From assembly GCA_934772525.1 (NCBI GenBank), contig CAKVMI010000001.1, forward strand, positions 186,001-250,000: DNA of 64,000 nucleotides, read 5' to 3'. Shown here piece by piece: positions 49,757 to 60,500 of the stretch. Under the pieces are notes generated by a model. The model saw only the letters and a list, made by a program, of their open reading frames with translations. It was not told where the DNA came from and searched no databases. The first letter of the stretch is position 1, and every line of letters begins with the position of its first letter. The position numbers and the translations under genes are program-made. The DNA comes from an uncultured Clostridia bacterium (GTDB lineage Bacteria > Bacillota > Clostridia > Christensenellales > UBA1242).

Positions 49757-52438
49757 ATGGCAAATGATAACGAAAACAACGGCAAGAACAACGACGACAA
49801 AATTGAGGAGTTAAAAAACAAACTTAATAGTGATGATGAAAATACCATACTAGATGGTCAAGTTGGTCTTGATGACTTAATTGAACAAATGGAGCAAGTT
49901 AGTGAGCAAAGTGTAACAACTGACCAGTCTATTGAAGAACAAGCGGAATTAAAAAAGAAGTTAAAGCAAGAGATGTTTGTAACTGCTGGCTTTGGTAAAA
50001 ATGTAATTCAAAAAAGCGTAGATGTCGTTATGCACGAGTCTATGTTGCCTTACTCTGAACATGTTATTTTGGATAGAGCGTTGCCACGTGTTGAAGACGG
50101 ACTAAAACCCGTTCAAAGACGTATTTTGTACGATATGTTAGAACTTGGTATCACTCCAGATAAACCTTTCCGAAAATCTGCAAGAATTGTCGGTGACTGC
50201 TTGGGTAAATATCATCCGCATGGCGATACTTCCGTTTATGATGCAATGGTAAGAATGGCACAACCTTTTAGTATGGGTCAAATATTGGTAGAAGGTCATG
50301 GTAACTTTGGTAGTGAAGATGGAGATGATGCTGCTGCTATGCGTTATACCGAAGCTAGACTTGCACCGCTTGCAATGGAAATGCTCCGTGACCTTGAAAA
50401 GGATACTGTAAGGTGGTCGTATAACTTTGATGATACGTTAAAAGAACCTGATATGTTGCCATCTAGATTTCCAAACCTACTTGTAAATGGTGCTACTGGT
50501 ATTGCGGTTGGTCTTGCAACTAATATTCCACCACATAATCTTAATGAAGTCATTTCGGGCGTTGTGGCTTATATTGATAACCCTAACATTAAACTTAAGG
50601 AAATGATGAAGTATATTAAGGGACCTGACTTTCCGATGGGTGGTGTTATTATTGCAGGGGAAGAACTTGCAAACGCTTATGAAACTGGTAAGGGTAAAAT
50701 TTCAATTAGAGCAAAAGCGTATATTGAAACTCGAGATAAAGATAAAAAGAGTATTGTAATTACCGAATTTCCTTATGGTGTAAAAAAAGCGGGTCTTTTA
50801 ACAAAACTTATAGACCTTAGAGAAACAAAAAAAGAACAACTAGATGGTATTGCTGAAATTGTTGATGAATCGGATAAGACGGGTACACGTGCGGTTATTA
50901 AGGTTAAAAAGGATGCCGACCCTGAAAAATTGCTTGAAAACCTATATAAACTTACCGAGTTGCAAGTAAGTTATGGTATCAATATGGTTGTAATTGCAGA
51001 TGGTAGACCACAACAACTTGGTCTTATGCAAATTATCAAGTACTATGTAGATTACCAACAAGGTATAATAGTAAGACGAACAAAGTATGATTTAGACCAA
51101 GCAAAGGAACGTGCTCATATTTTGGAAGGTTTGGTTATTGCCGTTAAAAATATTGATGAAGTTGTAAAGATAATCAAAACTAGTGCAAACACTCCAGAAG
51201 CAAAAAGAAGATTGATGGAGAGATTTAAGTTGTCTGACCGTCAAGCACAAGCAATTCTTGATTTAAGACTTGCAAGACTTACACATCTTGAAGTGTACAA
51301 ACTTGAACAAGAACTTAAAGAATTAAAAGAGTTAATTGAAAAGTTAACTAAGATTCTGAATAGTCCAAAACTTCAACTTGAAACGGTTAAGAGTGAACTG
51401 CTTGAAATCAAAAAGAGATTTAAGGTTGAAAGAGCAAGTATTATTATAAAAGACCTTGGCGAATTTGTTATCCCAACCGAAGATGACTCTAAACCTATTG
51501 AAGAAGTTGTTGTCGGTATTACTAAGGCGGGAACTGTAAAACTTCATACCTTAAAGCACTTTAATATGAGTGGCAAGGAGTTTAGCGAAAAGACTACCGA
51601 TAGTGATATTTATAGAAAACTAATTCAGACTAATACTTCTAAAACACTAATGTTCTTTACAAACCTTGGAAACGCATTTAAACTAACTGCTGGCGATATT
51701 CCTGAACATAAGATGAAGGATAGGGGTATTGAGTTTAATGTTATGTTTAAAGAAGCGGTTGCTGGCGAATTCCCTGTAGCTGTATTTGAAATGCCAGATG
51801 CTGAAAATGCTGAAGAATGCGCAAAGAACTTATTATTCTTTAGTAAGGCTGGTATGATTAAAAAGACTGCTTGGAGCGAATACTTCTTGCTTAAAAATTA
51901 TTTCCAAGCTACAAAGTTTAAAGATGATGACTATTTGGTAGATGTTCAAAGTGAAAACACTAACCCTAAGTGTACTATACTATTTGTAACTAAACTTGGT
52001 ATGGCTCTAAACGCATTTACCGATGATATACCTTTGCAAGGTAGAATTTCGGGTGGTGTTAAGGGTATTATGCTAGCTGACGGGGATGAAGTTATTCTAT
52101 CTAGTCAAGTTATGCCAAACAACCGTATTGCTGTTATTACGGATAAGGGATACGCTAAAAAGGTTAAACTTGCTGAAATTGAACCAATGGCAAGATACCG
52201 TAAGGGTGTAAGAATTATGGATTTAAGTGCTTCAAATAATGGTAACGCTTGCGTATTTAGTGCGGTTATAGATAAGCCATTTACCATTGTAATTGAAGCT
52301 AAAAATGGTGACCGTGGCGGATACAATACCGAAAGTTTAGATAACCAATCTAGAACCACATCGGGCAAGAGTTTGGTTAGAGCAAAAGCTGGAATTGATG
52401 TAAAATCGGTTGACGTATTTGTGAACTGGCTAAGTTAA
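49757..52438 (+). CDS. Type IIA topoisomerase subunit A (GyrA/ParC-like)
   Basis: An 893-residue protein that cuts and rejoins DNA with its ATPase partner. The active Tyr is Y197 in AAAMRYTEAR; other core motifs are DGLKPVQRRIL, GKYHPHGDTSVYDAM (quinolone pocket, Thr at the Ser83 position) and GATGIAVGLATNIPPHNL. About 75 acidic residues at the N-terminus are an extension not found in E. coli GyrA. The C-terminal domain lacks a clean GyrA box; the nearest is GRISGGVKG near residue 763. NFDDTLKEPDML is ParC-like, while HGNFGSEDGDDAAAM is GyrA-like, so I do not choose. No gyrB/parE gene is next to it. Confidence 0.85.
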   Translation: MANDNENNGKNNDDKIEELKNKLNSDDENTILDGQVGLDDLIEQMEQVSEQSVTTDQSIEEQAELKKKLKQEMFVTAGFGKNVIQKSVDVVMHESMLPYSEHVILDRALPRVEDGLKPVQRRILYDMLELGITPDKPFRKSARIVGDCLGKYHPHGDTSVYDAMVRMAQPFSMGQILVEGHGNFGSEDGDDAAAMRYTEARLAPLAMEMLRDLEKDTVRWSYNFDDTLKEPDMLPSRFPNLLVNGATGIAVGLATNIPPHNLNEVISGVVAYIDNPNIKLKEMMKYIKGPDFPMGGVIIAGEELANAYETGKGKISIRAKAYIETRDKDKKSIVITEFPYGVKKAGLLTKLIDLRETKKEQLDGIAEIVDESDKTGTRAVIKVKKDADPEKLLENLYKLTELQVSYGINMVVIADGRPQQLGLMQIIKYYVDYQQGIIVRRTKYDLDQAKERAHILEGLVIAVKNIDEVVKIIKTSANTPEAKRRLMERFKLSDRQAQAILDLRLARLTHLEVYKLEQELKELKELIEKLTKILNSPKLQLETVKSELLEIKKRFKVERASIIIKDLGEFVIPTEDDSKPIEEVVVGITKAGTVKLHTLKHFNMSGKEFSEKTTDSDIYRKLIQTNTSKTLMFFTNLGNAFKLTAGDIPEHKMKDRGIEFNVMFKEAVAGEFPVAVFEMPDAENAEECAKNLLFFSKAGMIKKTAWSEYFLLKNYFQATKFKDDDYLVDVQSENTNPKCTILFVTKLGMALNAFTDDIPLQGRISGGVKGIMLADGDEVILSSQVMPNNRIAVITDKGYAKKVKLAEIEPMARYRKGVRIMDLSASNNGNACVFSAVIDKPFTIVIEAKNGDRGGYNTESLDNQSRTTSGKSLVRAKAGIDVKSVDVFVNWLS

Positions 52439-52442
52439 AAAT

Positions 52443-52487
52443 AAAAAATCAAACGGGGGAATATGATTTCTCCTGTTTTGATTTTTT
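52443..52487 (+). terminator. Terminator of the topoisomerase gene
   Basis: AAAAATCAAAC-GGGGGA pairs with TCTCCT-GTTTTGATTTTT; T run included. Confidence 0.8.
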
Positions 52488-52520
52488 GTTATAAAAATAT
52501 AACTATTTTGTGAGGAAAAT

Positions 52521-53012
52521 ATGGAAATAAAGAAACTTACTCGTGACGACCTAGGAGATGTCGTTTTGCTTTATAACAAGACTATGGAAACTCTCCCTAA
52601 TAAATTTTGGTACAAGGAAATGAAGGCAGAAGACTTTCAAAAACTAATTGCGGACGGGTGCTTATTTGGAGCGTTTTTGGATAGCGGTAAAATGGTTGCG
52701 GTGTCTGCATTAGAACTTGATGTACCAAATTATGTTGTATCTGATGAATTTATTTCTCCCGAACTAAAACTTGGAGAGATTGGATACTTTATGGTGGATG
52801 AAAAGTATAGGGGTCAGGGAATAATTAATAAAGTGAACCTAGAACTACTAAAAATTGCAAAAGGTGTTGGGTTTAATGCACTTTGTGCTGGAATTCATCC
52901 AAGTAATATTTCGGCTATTAAAGCGTTTTCAAAACTTGGAAAACTTGAATATGTCGGAAGTGACAGAATGGATAGAAGTTATCCATCCGTTGTTTTGGGT
53001 GTTAGAATATAG
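52521..53012 (+). CDS. GNAT-family N-acetyltransferase
   Basis: A 163-residue protein with the GNAT fold: the strand/helix start EIKKLTRDDLGDVVLLYNKT, the acetyl-CoA motif EIGYFMVDEKYRGQGIINKV (R-G-Q-G at about 94-97) and the C-terminal HPSNISAIKAFSKLGKLEYVG (motif B). Substrate unknown. It overlaps the ribosome site of the following gene and so forms a two-gene unit with it. SD: GAGGAAAA. Confidence 0.85.
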   Translation: MEIKKLTRDDLGDVVLLYNKTMETLPNKFWYKEMKAEDFQKLIADGCLFGAFLDSGKMVAVSALELDVPNYVVSDEFISPELKLGEIGYFMVDEKYRGQGIINKVNLELLKIAKGVGFNALCAGIHPSNISAIKAFSKLGKLEYVGSDRMDRSYPSVVLGVRI

Positions 53013-53023
53013 GAGAAATTAAC

Positions 53024-53956
53024 TTGGTTAAAGAAGAGATAGAAAGATTTCGAAATACTACAAATTTTAGCGGTAGAGAGGTTACCGATTTTAATAAAGC
53101 GACGCTAAAACCTACATTTATAAAGTTAGGTATTGCAGTTTTTGCATTGTTTATGCTTATAGGTGTATATATGTTGGTTATTGGAAATGGCTGGGTGTAT
53201 GCTTGTGTATTTTTTGCGTTTGGTGTAATTAGTGCGGTTATTATGCCATTTTTGTACAAAAGCGTGGTGAAAAGGTCGGCTAAGAAAAATGTAATGTGCT
53301 CAGCTTCTACTTACCTAGATTATAAATTTACCGATGGCGGTTTTTATGTAAGGACGCTAAAAGGCGAGATTGAAGTTGCAAACCAGTCGGTAGATTATAG
53401 ATGGATAGATAGAGTCGTGGAGTCGGGGCATTATCTATATATTTTCATCACGTCATCTATGTGCTACATTTTGGATAAATATGGGATGACAAGCGGTAAA
53501 CCCGAACAACTAAAAGAATTTTTGGCTAGTAAAAATGTTAAAATTGTTTCTAAAAATAATTCTAAAGTTCAGCCAAGAAAAAGTGCTGAAAATAATAGTG
53601 AAAATGTAGATAGTAAACCTACTGGCGTTTTAGATGCTAAAGCCAAAGAAACTGAAACTAGTAAAACTAATACAAATAGTGAAAGCGGTGTATTGGGCTT
53701 AGTTGATGAAAATACGCTAAGTGAAGGAAGTAATAACCAAAATAATATAAAAAGCGGTACTTTAGACAAAGGTACCGAAATTTTGGCAACTGAAAAGAAA
53801 ACCGAAGACAAAAATAAAGATAATGAACTCCAGAATGCTAAAAGTAGTAAACCCGAAAGAAAAATAGAAAAACTGGTGATAAAAAAAGATACGCAAAATG
53901 AATTATCTAATGAAGAACAAAAAAGAAAAAATGCTCTTGATAAAATGACAAAATAA
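53024..53956 (+). CDS. YcxB-like membrane protein with low-complexity tail
   Basis: A 310-residue protein starting with TTG at 53024: GGAGAAA lies at the right distance and no ATG is near. Two hydrophobic segments (about 34-52 and 56-76) are followed by a YcxB-type domain (YLDYKFTDGGFYVRTLKGEIE, VDYRWIDRVVESGHYLYIFI), then 120 residues rich in Lys, Asn, Ser, Thr and Glu with repeated short K-x-E-T strings. The same domain occurs in the protein at 48605. Function unknown. Confidence 0.65.
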   Translation: MVKEEIERFRNTTNFSGREVTDFNKATLKPTFIKLGIAVFALFMLIGVYMLVIGNGWVYACVFFAFGVISAVIMPFLYKSVVKRSAKKNVMCSASTYLDYKFTDGGFYVRTLKGEIEVANQSVDYRWIDRVVESGHYLYIFITSSMCYILDKYGMTSGKPEQLKEFLASKNVKIVSKNNSKVQPRKSAENNSENVDSKPTGVLDAKAKETETSKTNTNSESGVLGLVDENTLSEGSNNQNNIKSGTLDKGTEILATEKKTEDKNKDNELQNAKSSKPERKIEKLVIKKDTQNELSNEEQKRKNALDKMTK

Positions 53957-53987
53957 TTTATGTTTTAAAGTTATTAATTTGATAAAA

Positions 53988-54023
53988 AAAGAACCTAACT
54001 AAAAATGGTTAGATTCTTTTTTC
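53988..54023 (+). terminator. Terminator of the GNAT-YcxB unit
   Basis: AAAGAACCTAAC / GTTAGATTCTTT with one mismatch, then a T run. Confidence 0.8.
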
Positions 54024-54139
54024 TTTTGGTAGTTTTTAAAGTGCTTGATTATATTTTTTATTTTTAAAAAAGGGTGAATTTTTGTTGATGTTAAGAAAAT
54101 GGTAAACTATTATTGTAGGAAATTATTATTAGACTTTTA

Positions 54140-54340
54140 CAATTTAACAATTAATTAAACTAATAATTTGGAAAACAATATTTAGATTTTACATTTGTAA
54201 TAATTGATTAGACTTGTGACTTAATAAACAATATTTAGACTTTAGCAATATGTAATTAATCAATTAAACTAATATTTTGGAAAATTATAGTTTAACTTTT
54301 GCGTTTTATAATAATTAATTAAAATATTAATATAATATAT
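54140..54340. repeat. AT-rich imperfect repeats upstream of the giant gene
   Basis: AATTAAACTAATA(A/T)TTTGGAAAA occurs twice (about 54150 and 54255) and ACAATATTTAGA(T/C)TTT twice (about 54176 and 54231). Stops in all frames. Confidence 0.5.
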
Positions 54341-54356
54341 GTAGGGGCGTTTTTGT

Positions 54357-54385
54357 TTGACTTATTATGTGTAATTTTTTATACT
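54357..54385 (+). promoter_or_regulatory. Promoter of the giant exported protein
   Basis: TTGACT (54357-54362), 17-base spacer, TATACT (54380-54385); leader about 130 bases. Confidence 0.65.
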
Positions 54386-54521
54386 TAACTTAGTAAAATT
54401 AGTACGCTAGAATTGTATTTATTTAGTTATTTTATCATAACAAAAAGTTGTGTGAATTACTAATAAAAATCGAAATTTTTTACAAAAGTAAAACTTTACT
54501 AAAAAGTCTTGGGTGAACAAA

Positions 54522-57500
54522 ATGATGAAGTATTTTAAAAATACAAAAAAGATGGTTTTAGGTATTGTATGTGCAACGATTATAATGGTTGTTGGAGTTT
54601 TGTCAGCCATTTGTTTGGTGAACTTAAATAAGACCGATTTAGATTTAGAACCAACTAAAAATTCTAATGTTACCAGTGCTGATATTTTATACGATGACTA
54701 CCTAAAGTTTGTACTAAAAGACGCAAGAGTAGATGGTAATCATTATTTTTCGTTTAATCAATCAAGCAGTAGTGATAAAGAAAATTTAGGCATAAATGAC
54801 GACCTTTATACAATTAATTGTGACTATTTAACCATATCTGACACGGGTGACGTTGAATATGGTATGGATGGGCTTATTACCGATTTAATAAAAAATGGTA
54901 CTTTTACCGAAAAGAATATTAGCCCAAGTAACTTTAAACTTCAAGTAGAAGACGGCTTTAATAGTGGAAATAAAAACACAAGTGCAGACTTTATAGCGTA
55001 TAACAATAATTTAGGATATGAAAAATCTAAATTCGTAAAATTTCAGTTAGAACCAATTAAGGGAACTGATTTTGACGGCGACGACTGCAATATGTACTAC
55101 ATTTCAGAAATTGTAGTAAAGTATTATGACAATAATCTAAATAGAGAAGTTTCTTTGCAAACCATTAGTGGAAGTTGCTCTGAAGGCGTAATAAGTTATA
55201 CGGGTAAAGACCTTGCAATACATAATGGCTTTTATGTATCTACCTACAATATGAATACCGAAAATATTTCGTACTTTTTTAAGTTTAGCGTAGATAAAGA
55301 AACGGGGCTTATTAATTATATTATTACAACGGCAAATGGCGGAGAATTAAAGCACGACTTTATATTTGACGTTAGAGTGAGCCTTAGAGACAAAGTTCAA
55401 GATAGTAGCAAAAATAAATTGCAACTAACTAAAGACGGCGTGGATATTAAAGCAAATGATAACACCACAAACTTAAATGGCTCTATTTTGGATATATCTG
55501 ATGGTGCATTCTTTAGCAGTGAAAGGTTAAGACTTATTAATAATCCAAGTAGAAATTCTAACAAATTAAACTGCTACACAACCGATGACCAACTAATAGT
55601 AAATCTTGTAACGGGTAATGATTTAGCGTCTTTTAAAACCTTAAGTGAAGCACATATTGGGGCGTTTGTTACTGCAACTAATGGTACTAAGCAATACACC
55701 GAATGGTTTACAATTTATGGTGGGGTGTATGGCGGACTACTAAGTGATAAGAGATTCTACTTTAATGAAACGATTACAGCAAGTCTTGTAAAGAAGGGCG
55801 TGCTTGAAAGAGCCAGTGAACAATTAGATGCTGCCCAAGAAGAAGGAAGCACCTACACAAATTACTACTACAAACTTGCAGATAAATATTCACTAAATGG
55901 CAACATTGTGGAAATAGAAAAGAACAAGTCTTACTTGCTATTAAATAGTTACAACAATTGCGTGTACATTGAGTATTCTGACTTTTTTGTAGAAAGCAAC
56001 AAAGATTTAGTTGACCAACAAATTACCATTGGCTTTGATAGAGTATCTGACTATATTGACGGCGGTGTGGTAGTTGGTAAAAGATTTGAGTGCTTAGGGG
56101 CTTCTAACCAATACACAAAATTTGAAATGATTTTCTTTAATGACGGCAGAATTAGACTATATAAAACCGCACTTGAAAGCAGTATGTATATTAATTACAC
56201 CACTCAAAATTTTTACGTGGTATCACTTATGTCTAAGCCATCGGGCTCTACTAGCAAGTCGCTTTCTGGAATTCCTTATGACAAGGTTTACATAAGAGTT
56301 ACAAGTGGTGGTAGTAGTATAATTAACTACGACTTTGTAAGAAGTGCAGAAAGTAGTGCTAGCGGAAGAACGGATGCAAAGGTTGGAACATTCTTTGCTG
56401 GAGTTGGTAAAGACGAATTTAAATTTAGTGCAAATATTGTGCTTGGTAAGAACTACTTATTTGACGAATCTAACGGACTAGATACAACCAAACTTCGTGA
56501 AGTAGAAGTAAACATAGGTGGCGAAAATAAAAGACTAAAACTTCAATATGTAGAAAGTAACGCAACTATTGGAAATAGAGAATTTATAGGTAGGGTTAAT
56601 AGTGATAACATCACCGACTTTGTACTAAAAATAAATTTAAAACTTGTGGACTCTAAAGGTAACGAAACCGACTTTAATGTTCCAGGTACTACTATTACAA
56701 CTAGCGGTATGCTTTGCGTTGGTAGTGTTGGTTCTCCAACAATTATTGGTAGCGGATTTAATAGTCAAACGGTAAACAATGGATATAAAGTTGTTAGAAC
56801 TTTTTCGGTAGAAAAGCAAGCGGACGGAAATAGACCTTGGATAAAACTTAATTATTCGGCAACACTGCCATCGGGTTATGTTTTTGTTGGCGGAAGTTAT
56901 AAATATACTTCTAACGAAGTAATAGATACTACAACCCATTTTGATAACTCTAGTTATGGAATTAATCAAGATGCTGTTGGTGTAAATTACTTAGGTATTG
57001 AAACGGACGAAAATGGCGAGATAATTGTAAATGATTCCGTTTTGGAAATTACTCTTAAAGTTACTGGTATTAGTATAGAACTACCACTATATGTAGAATA
57101 CGACTCTAATATTTACGAAAACTATGATGAGTTTGCGGGGAAAATCATTAATCTTACGGGTGATGATGGTGCCATAAGATATAATTTAAGCGTTACCGAC
57201 CGAGCAAGTTTAAAGATTGGTAAAAGCGGGAATGGACTATATAAACTTGTTGGTAATATAAAAATTCAAGTTGAAACGGTAAGCGTTTTAGGTATTAGCG
57301 TTAAAAGTGTTAGCGTGTATTTTAAAGAATTTGGTACGGCTAGTGAATATAAAAAACTTGACCTTGGTAATTCTCCCGAAAAAGACGGCTATGCATTTTT
57401 GGGTGTGTATACAAGTTTAGAAGGACTTAGCGATGGTGCGGAAGCAGGTATTGCTCACTTTGGTAATACTAATCACGACGGACTACTTGCCGATAACTTA

Positions 57501-60500
57501 ATTACATCATCGGGGCTAAGACTAGTACTAGATTCTAGCGGAAGACCTTCAAACTACGAACTATTTATAGACGGTCAATTCTTTAGTTATTCATCTTACA
57601 CAAGACACTGCGAAGACTTTGAAAGAAAGAACCTTTGGGAAGAAAAGTTTAACCTATTATTCAAAAAGGTTACTGGCTCTAAGGTGCTTGGGCGAGTTTA
57701 TGCGTCAAGTGATGGTGTGGCTTCGGTTTATACGGGGTCGGAAGTAATTGGCGACGACGGAAGTTTGGTATATGGGTACGAGTTAAAGATTGATACTCTT
57801 CAAAAGGTTATGGCGTTTACTAAAGATAGTTATTACTTTGATAAAAATGGTTATTCTAGTATATACACCGGGGATGACCAGAAAAATGACTCTAGTTGGA
57901 AGGCTAGATATTGTTACACTCTAGCCAGTGCTAAAAATAACTATAGTTACAATAGTTCTAAGGATACTTCTGAAAAGAATATTGAACTTCTCTTGAAATA
58001 TACAACGGACACGGGAAAAGTTACTCAAAGATTTTTTAAGTACTCCGAACTTTCAACCGAAGAACTAAAGCAAGAATGGAGAAGGGTATTTAGCGAAAAC
58101 TTTGTTGAAACTAAAAGTGCTATAAGCGAACCTGGCATATTATACGTAAGTGCGTCGGGCGAAACATCTTCAAGCTTTGAAAGTGGTAAATATTGCTACG
58201 TTATGAGAGATGAAGAATGTACTTGTGTGTACTTTAACAATATTGCAAATAGTGACTACTTGTACCTAAATAAATTGGATGCATTTATTAAAAATGGGCT
58301 TATTGATACAACTAATTCGAGTTATGTTGTGGCATATGCTATGTTTGATGCTATTTGTAACGAAAAACAGATAATTTTTAAAGATTATAACTATGGCGAT
58401 AGCACAGCAGAAGAATCTCCAGCCGAAATTAATATTGTTGCGGATGGATACATTTACACCGATACCGACTTTTTGGTAATTGAACATCTAATTTATGAAC
58501 AACGTGTATATAAAATCGGCAATATGACTTCTATTACCGAAACGACAATCCCGTTTGAAGGTGGTAGAATTGAGTATAAGAGTTTCCCTGTAAATGCAAA
58601 AGATTACGCTCTAGAACTTTATCCTATAGCAAATCCAGAGTATATTGCAAAGGGTAAAAGAATTTATTATTTCACAACCAGTAAAGACGACTTTGACGCA
58701 AATAAACGTACGGCGAATTCTAGTTTTGTACTAGATAATGGTCAATCACGATACTTTATGGATGAAGATTATTTGACGGTTGATAGAAAGCGTGTACTAG
58801 ATAAAGCCGTTTATCACTTAGGAAGTTACTATAAAGACGGCAACAAAAACAGTACTTGGTATGTTGTGCCAACTAGCATAAAGTATGAATTTAGTATAGT
58901 TGGTGTGGATGCAGAAAGACGTGTTGACAGCGAAACGGTGAGTAGAGTAAATTATACAGACAAAGGAAACTATGAAGTAAAATATGTGGAAAATATTCCT
59001 TACGGAGTTTCGATTTCGGACTTGGTTGGAAACTTCATTGAAAAGAGTATAACCGATAAACTAAGTGTTGGAAATTTCAAGGGCAATTTACTAGGCGTAT
59101 TTGATAACGCAAGTATTGAAAGAGAAATTAAGGTACTAAAACTTAGGGGTTATGACCTTGTAGGGCTTATTCCATTTAGTTCGGAATATTTGAGTGAAAG
59201 CGTACTAGAAGACACTGGTTTTGATACCGCAGTAACTGTAAATATAGAATTTTTGAGCCGTTACTTTGGGCTAACCGACGACGAAATTCAAGCACTTGAA
59301 AATAACTACTATACTAGAATGGGCGAAGACGCTGAATTAAACTTTAACCTTGTAATGGAAGCCGTTAGTAGACTTACCAAAACTGAATACTTTATATATG
59401 CTAAAAAGGTCGCTTCAATATTTGGGGTACATATAGATAAAGTTACGAATGCAATGTTTGTAGAATCATTTTTAAATGAAAATGCATTAAAGGGGCTTGG
59501 ATATAATAAGGGAACAACCGAAGAAGGTGACCCAATTACGGTTGGAATGTACACTTATCACACCGAACTATTAAAAGGAATAATAGAACAACACGTATCG
59601 GATGACTTTTTGAAGGCTCAAAGATTTATTACAGTTGAAAACTTTGAAGAAAGTAATTTCAGTAATGTACTAGTGTTAAGACCAGATGGAGAAGGTAAGA
59701 TTGCATGTGACTTTAATTATTGCAGAAATGTGGTATTTGTACCTATATTTACAACAAAGAATAGTAACTTGCAATATGACGGCGTTGGCAAGGCGTTACT
59801 AGATGGCGACTACCTATTAAACGATGAAATGAACAATAGAGTAACTGGAAAATACGGGCAAAATGTAAAGTCTATCATTGACCCCGATACCGGTGAAACT
59901 CTAGGGTATACCTATGTAGATATTACCGACTTTTCGGTTAGTGCGGTAGGTTATAAAACGGGTAATATTGGTGATGGAACGCTAGATCCAGCATCAAGTC
60001 TAAACTCAATTTTAGGAAATATTATTGACCGATTAAAGCATTCAATTAGAATAAATAAACTAGTTAGAGTGGATGATATTTTGGCTATTAGTATTGTGCC
60101 AGAAATTATTCAAAATGGGTTCTATGCAAGTGGCATTAATCTTATTTGGAATAAAGGCACGATGTATGAAAGTTCTATAAGAATTATAAACTTTGATATG
60201 GCTGTAAATGGTGAACTTAGAACCTATGAGTATACAGCGTCACTGAATAGTGAGTTCTTTGAAATTGACGGAGATTATTATAAATTAAGGTCAGATTTAA
60301 CCGAAGAGCAGATGAATATATTTAACCAAATGGCGGGCTTTGTGTACGCTAGTTCAGAAGGTTACTTATATTGGGATATGCTAGAATCGGTAGATATTAG
60401 AGTGGAATATACTCCATTTAAGTATAATGTTGGTTTTAGTGCGACAAGTGAAGATGATGAAATGGAAGAAAAGGATATTTCATCTATTGGAATGCTTGTA

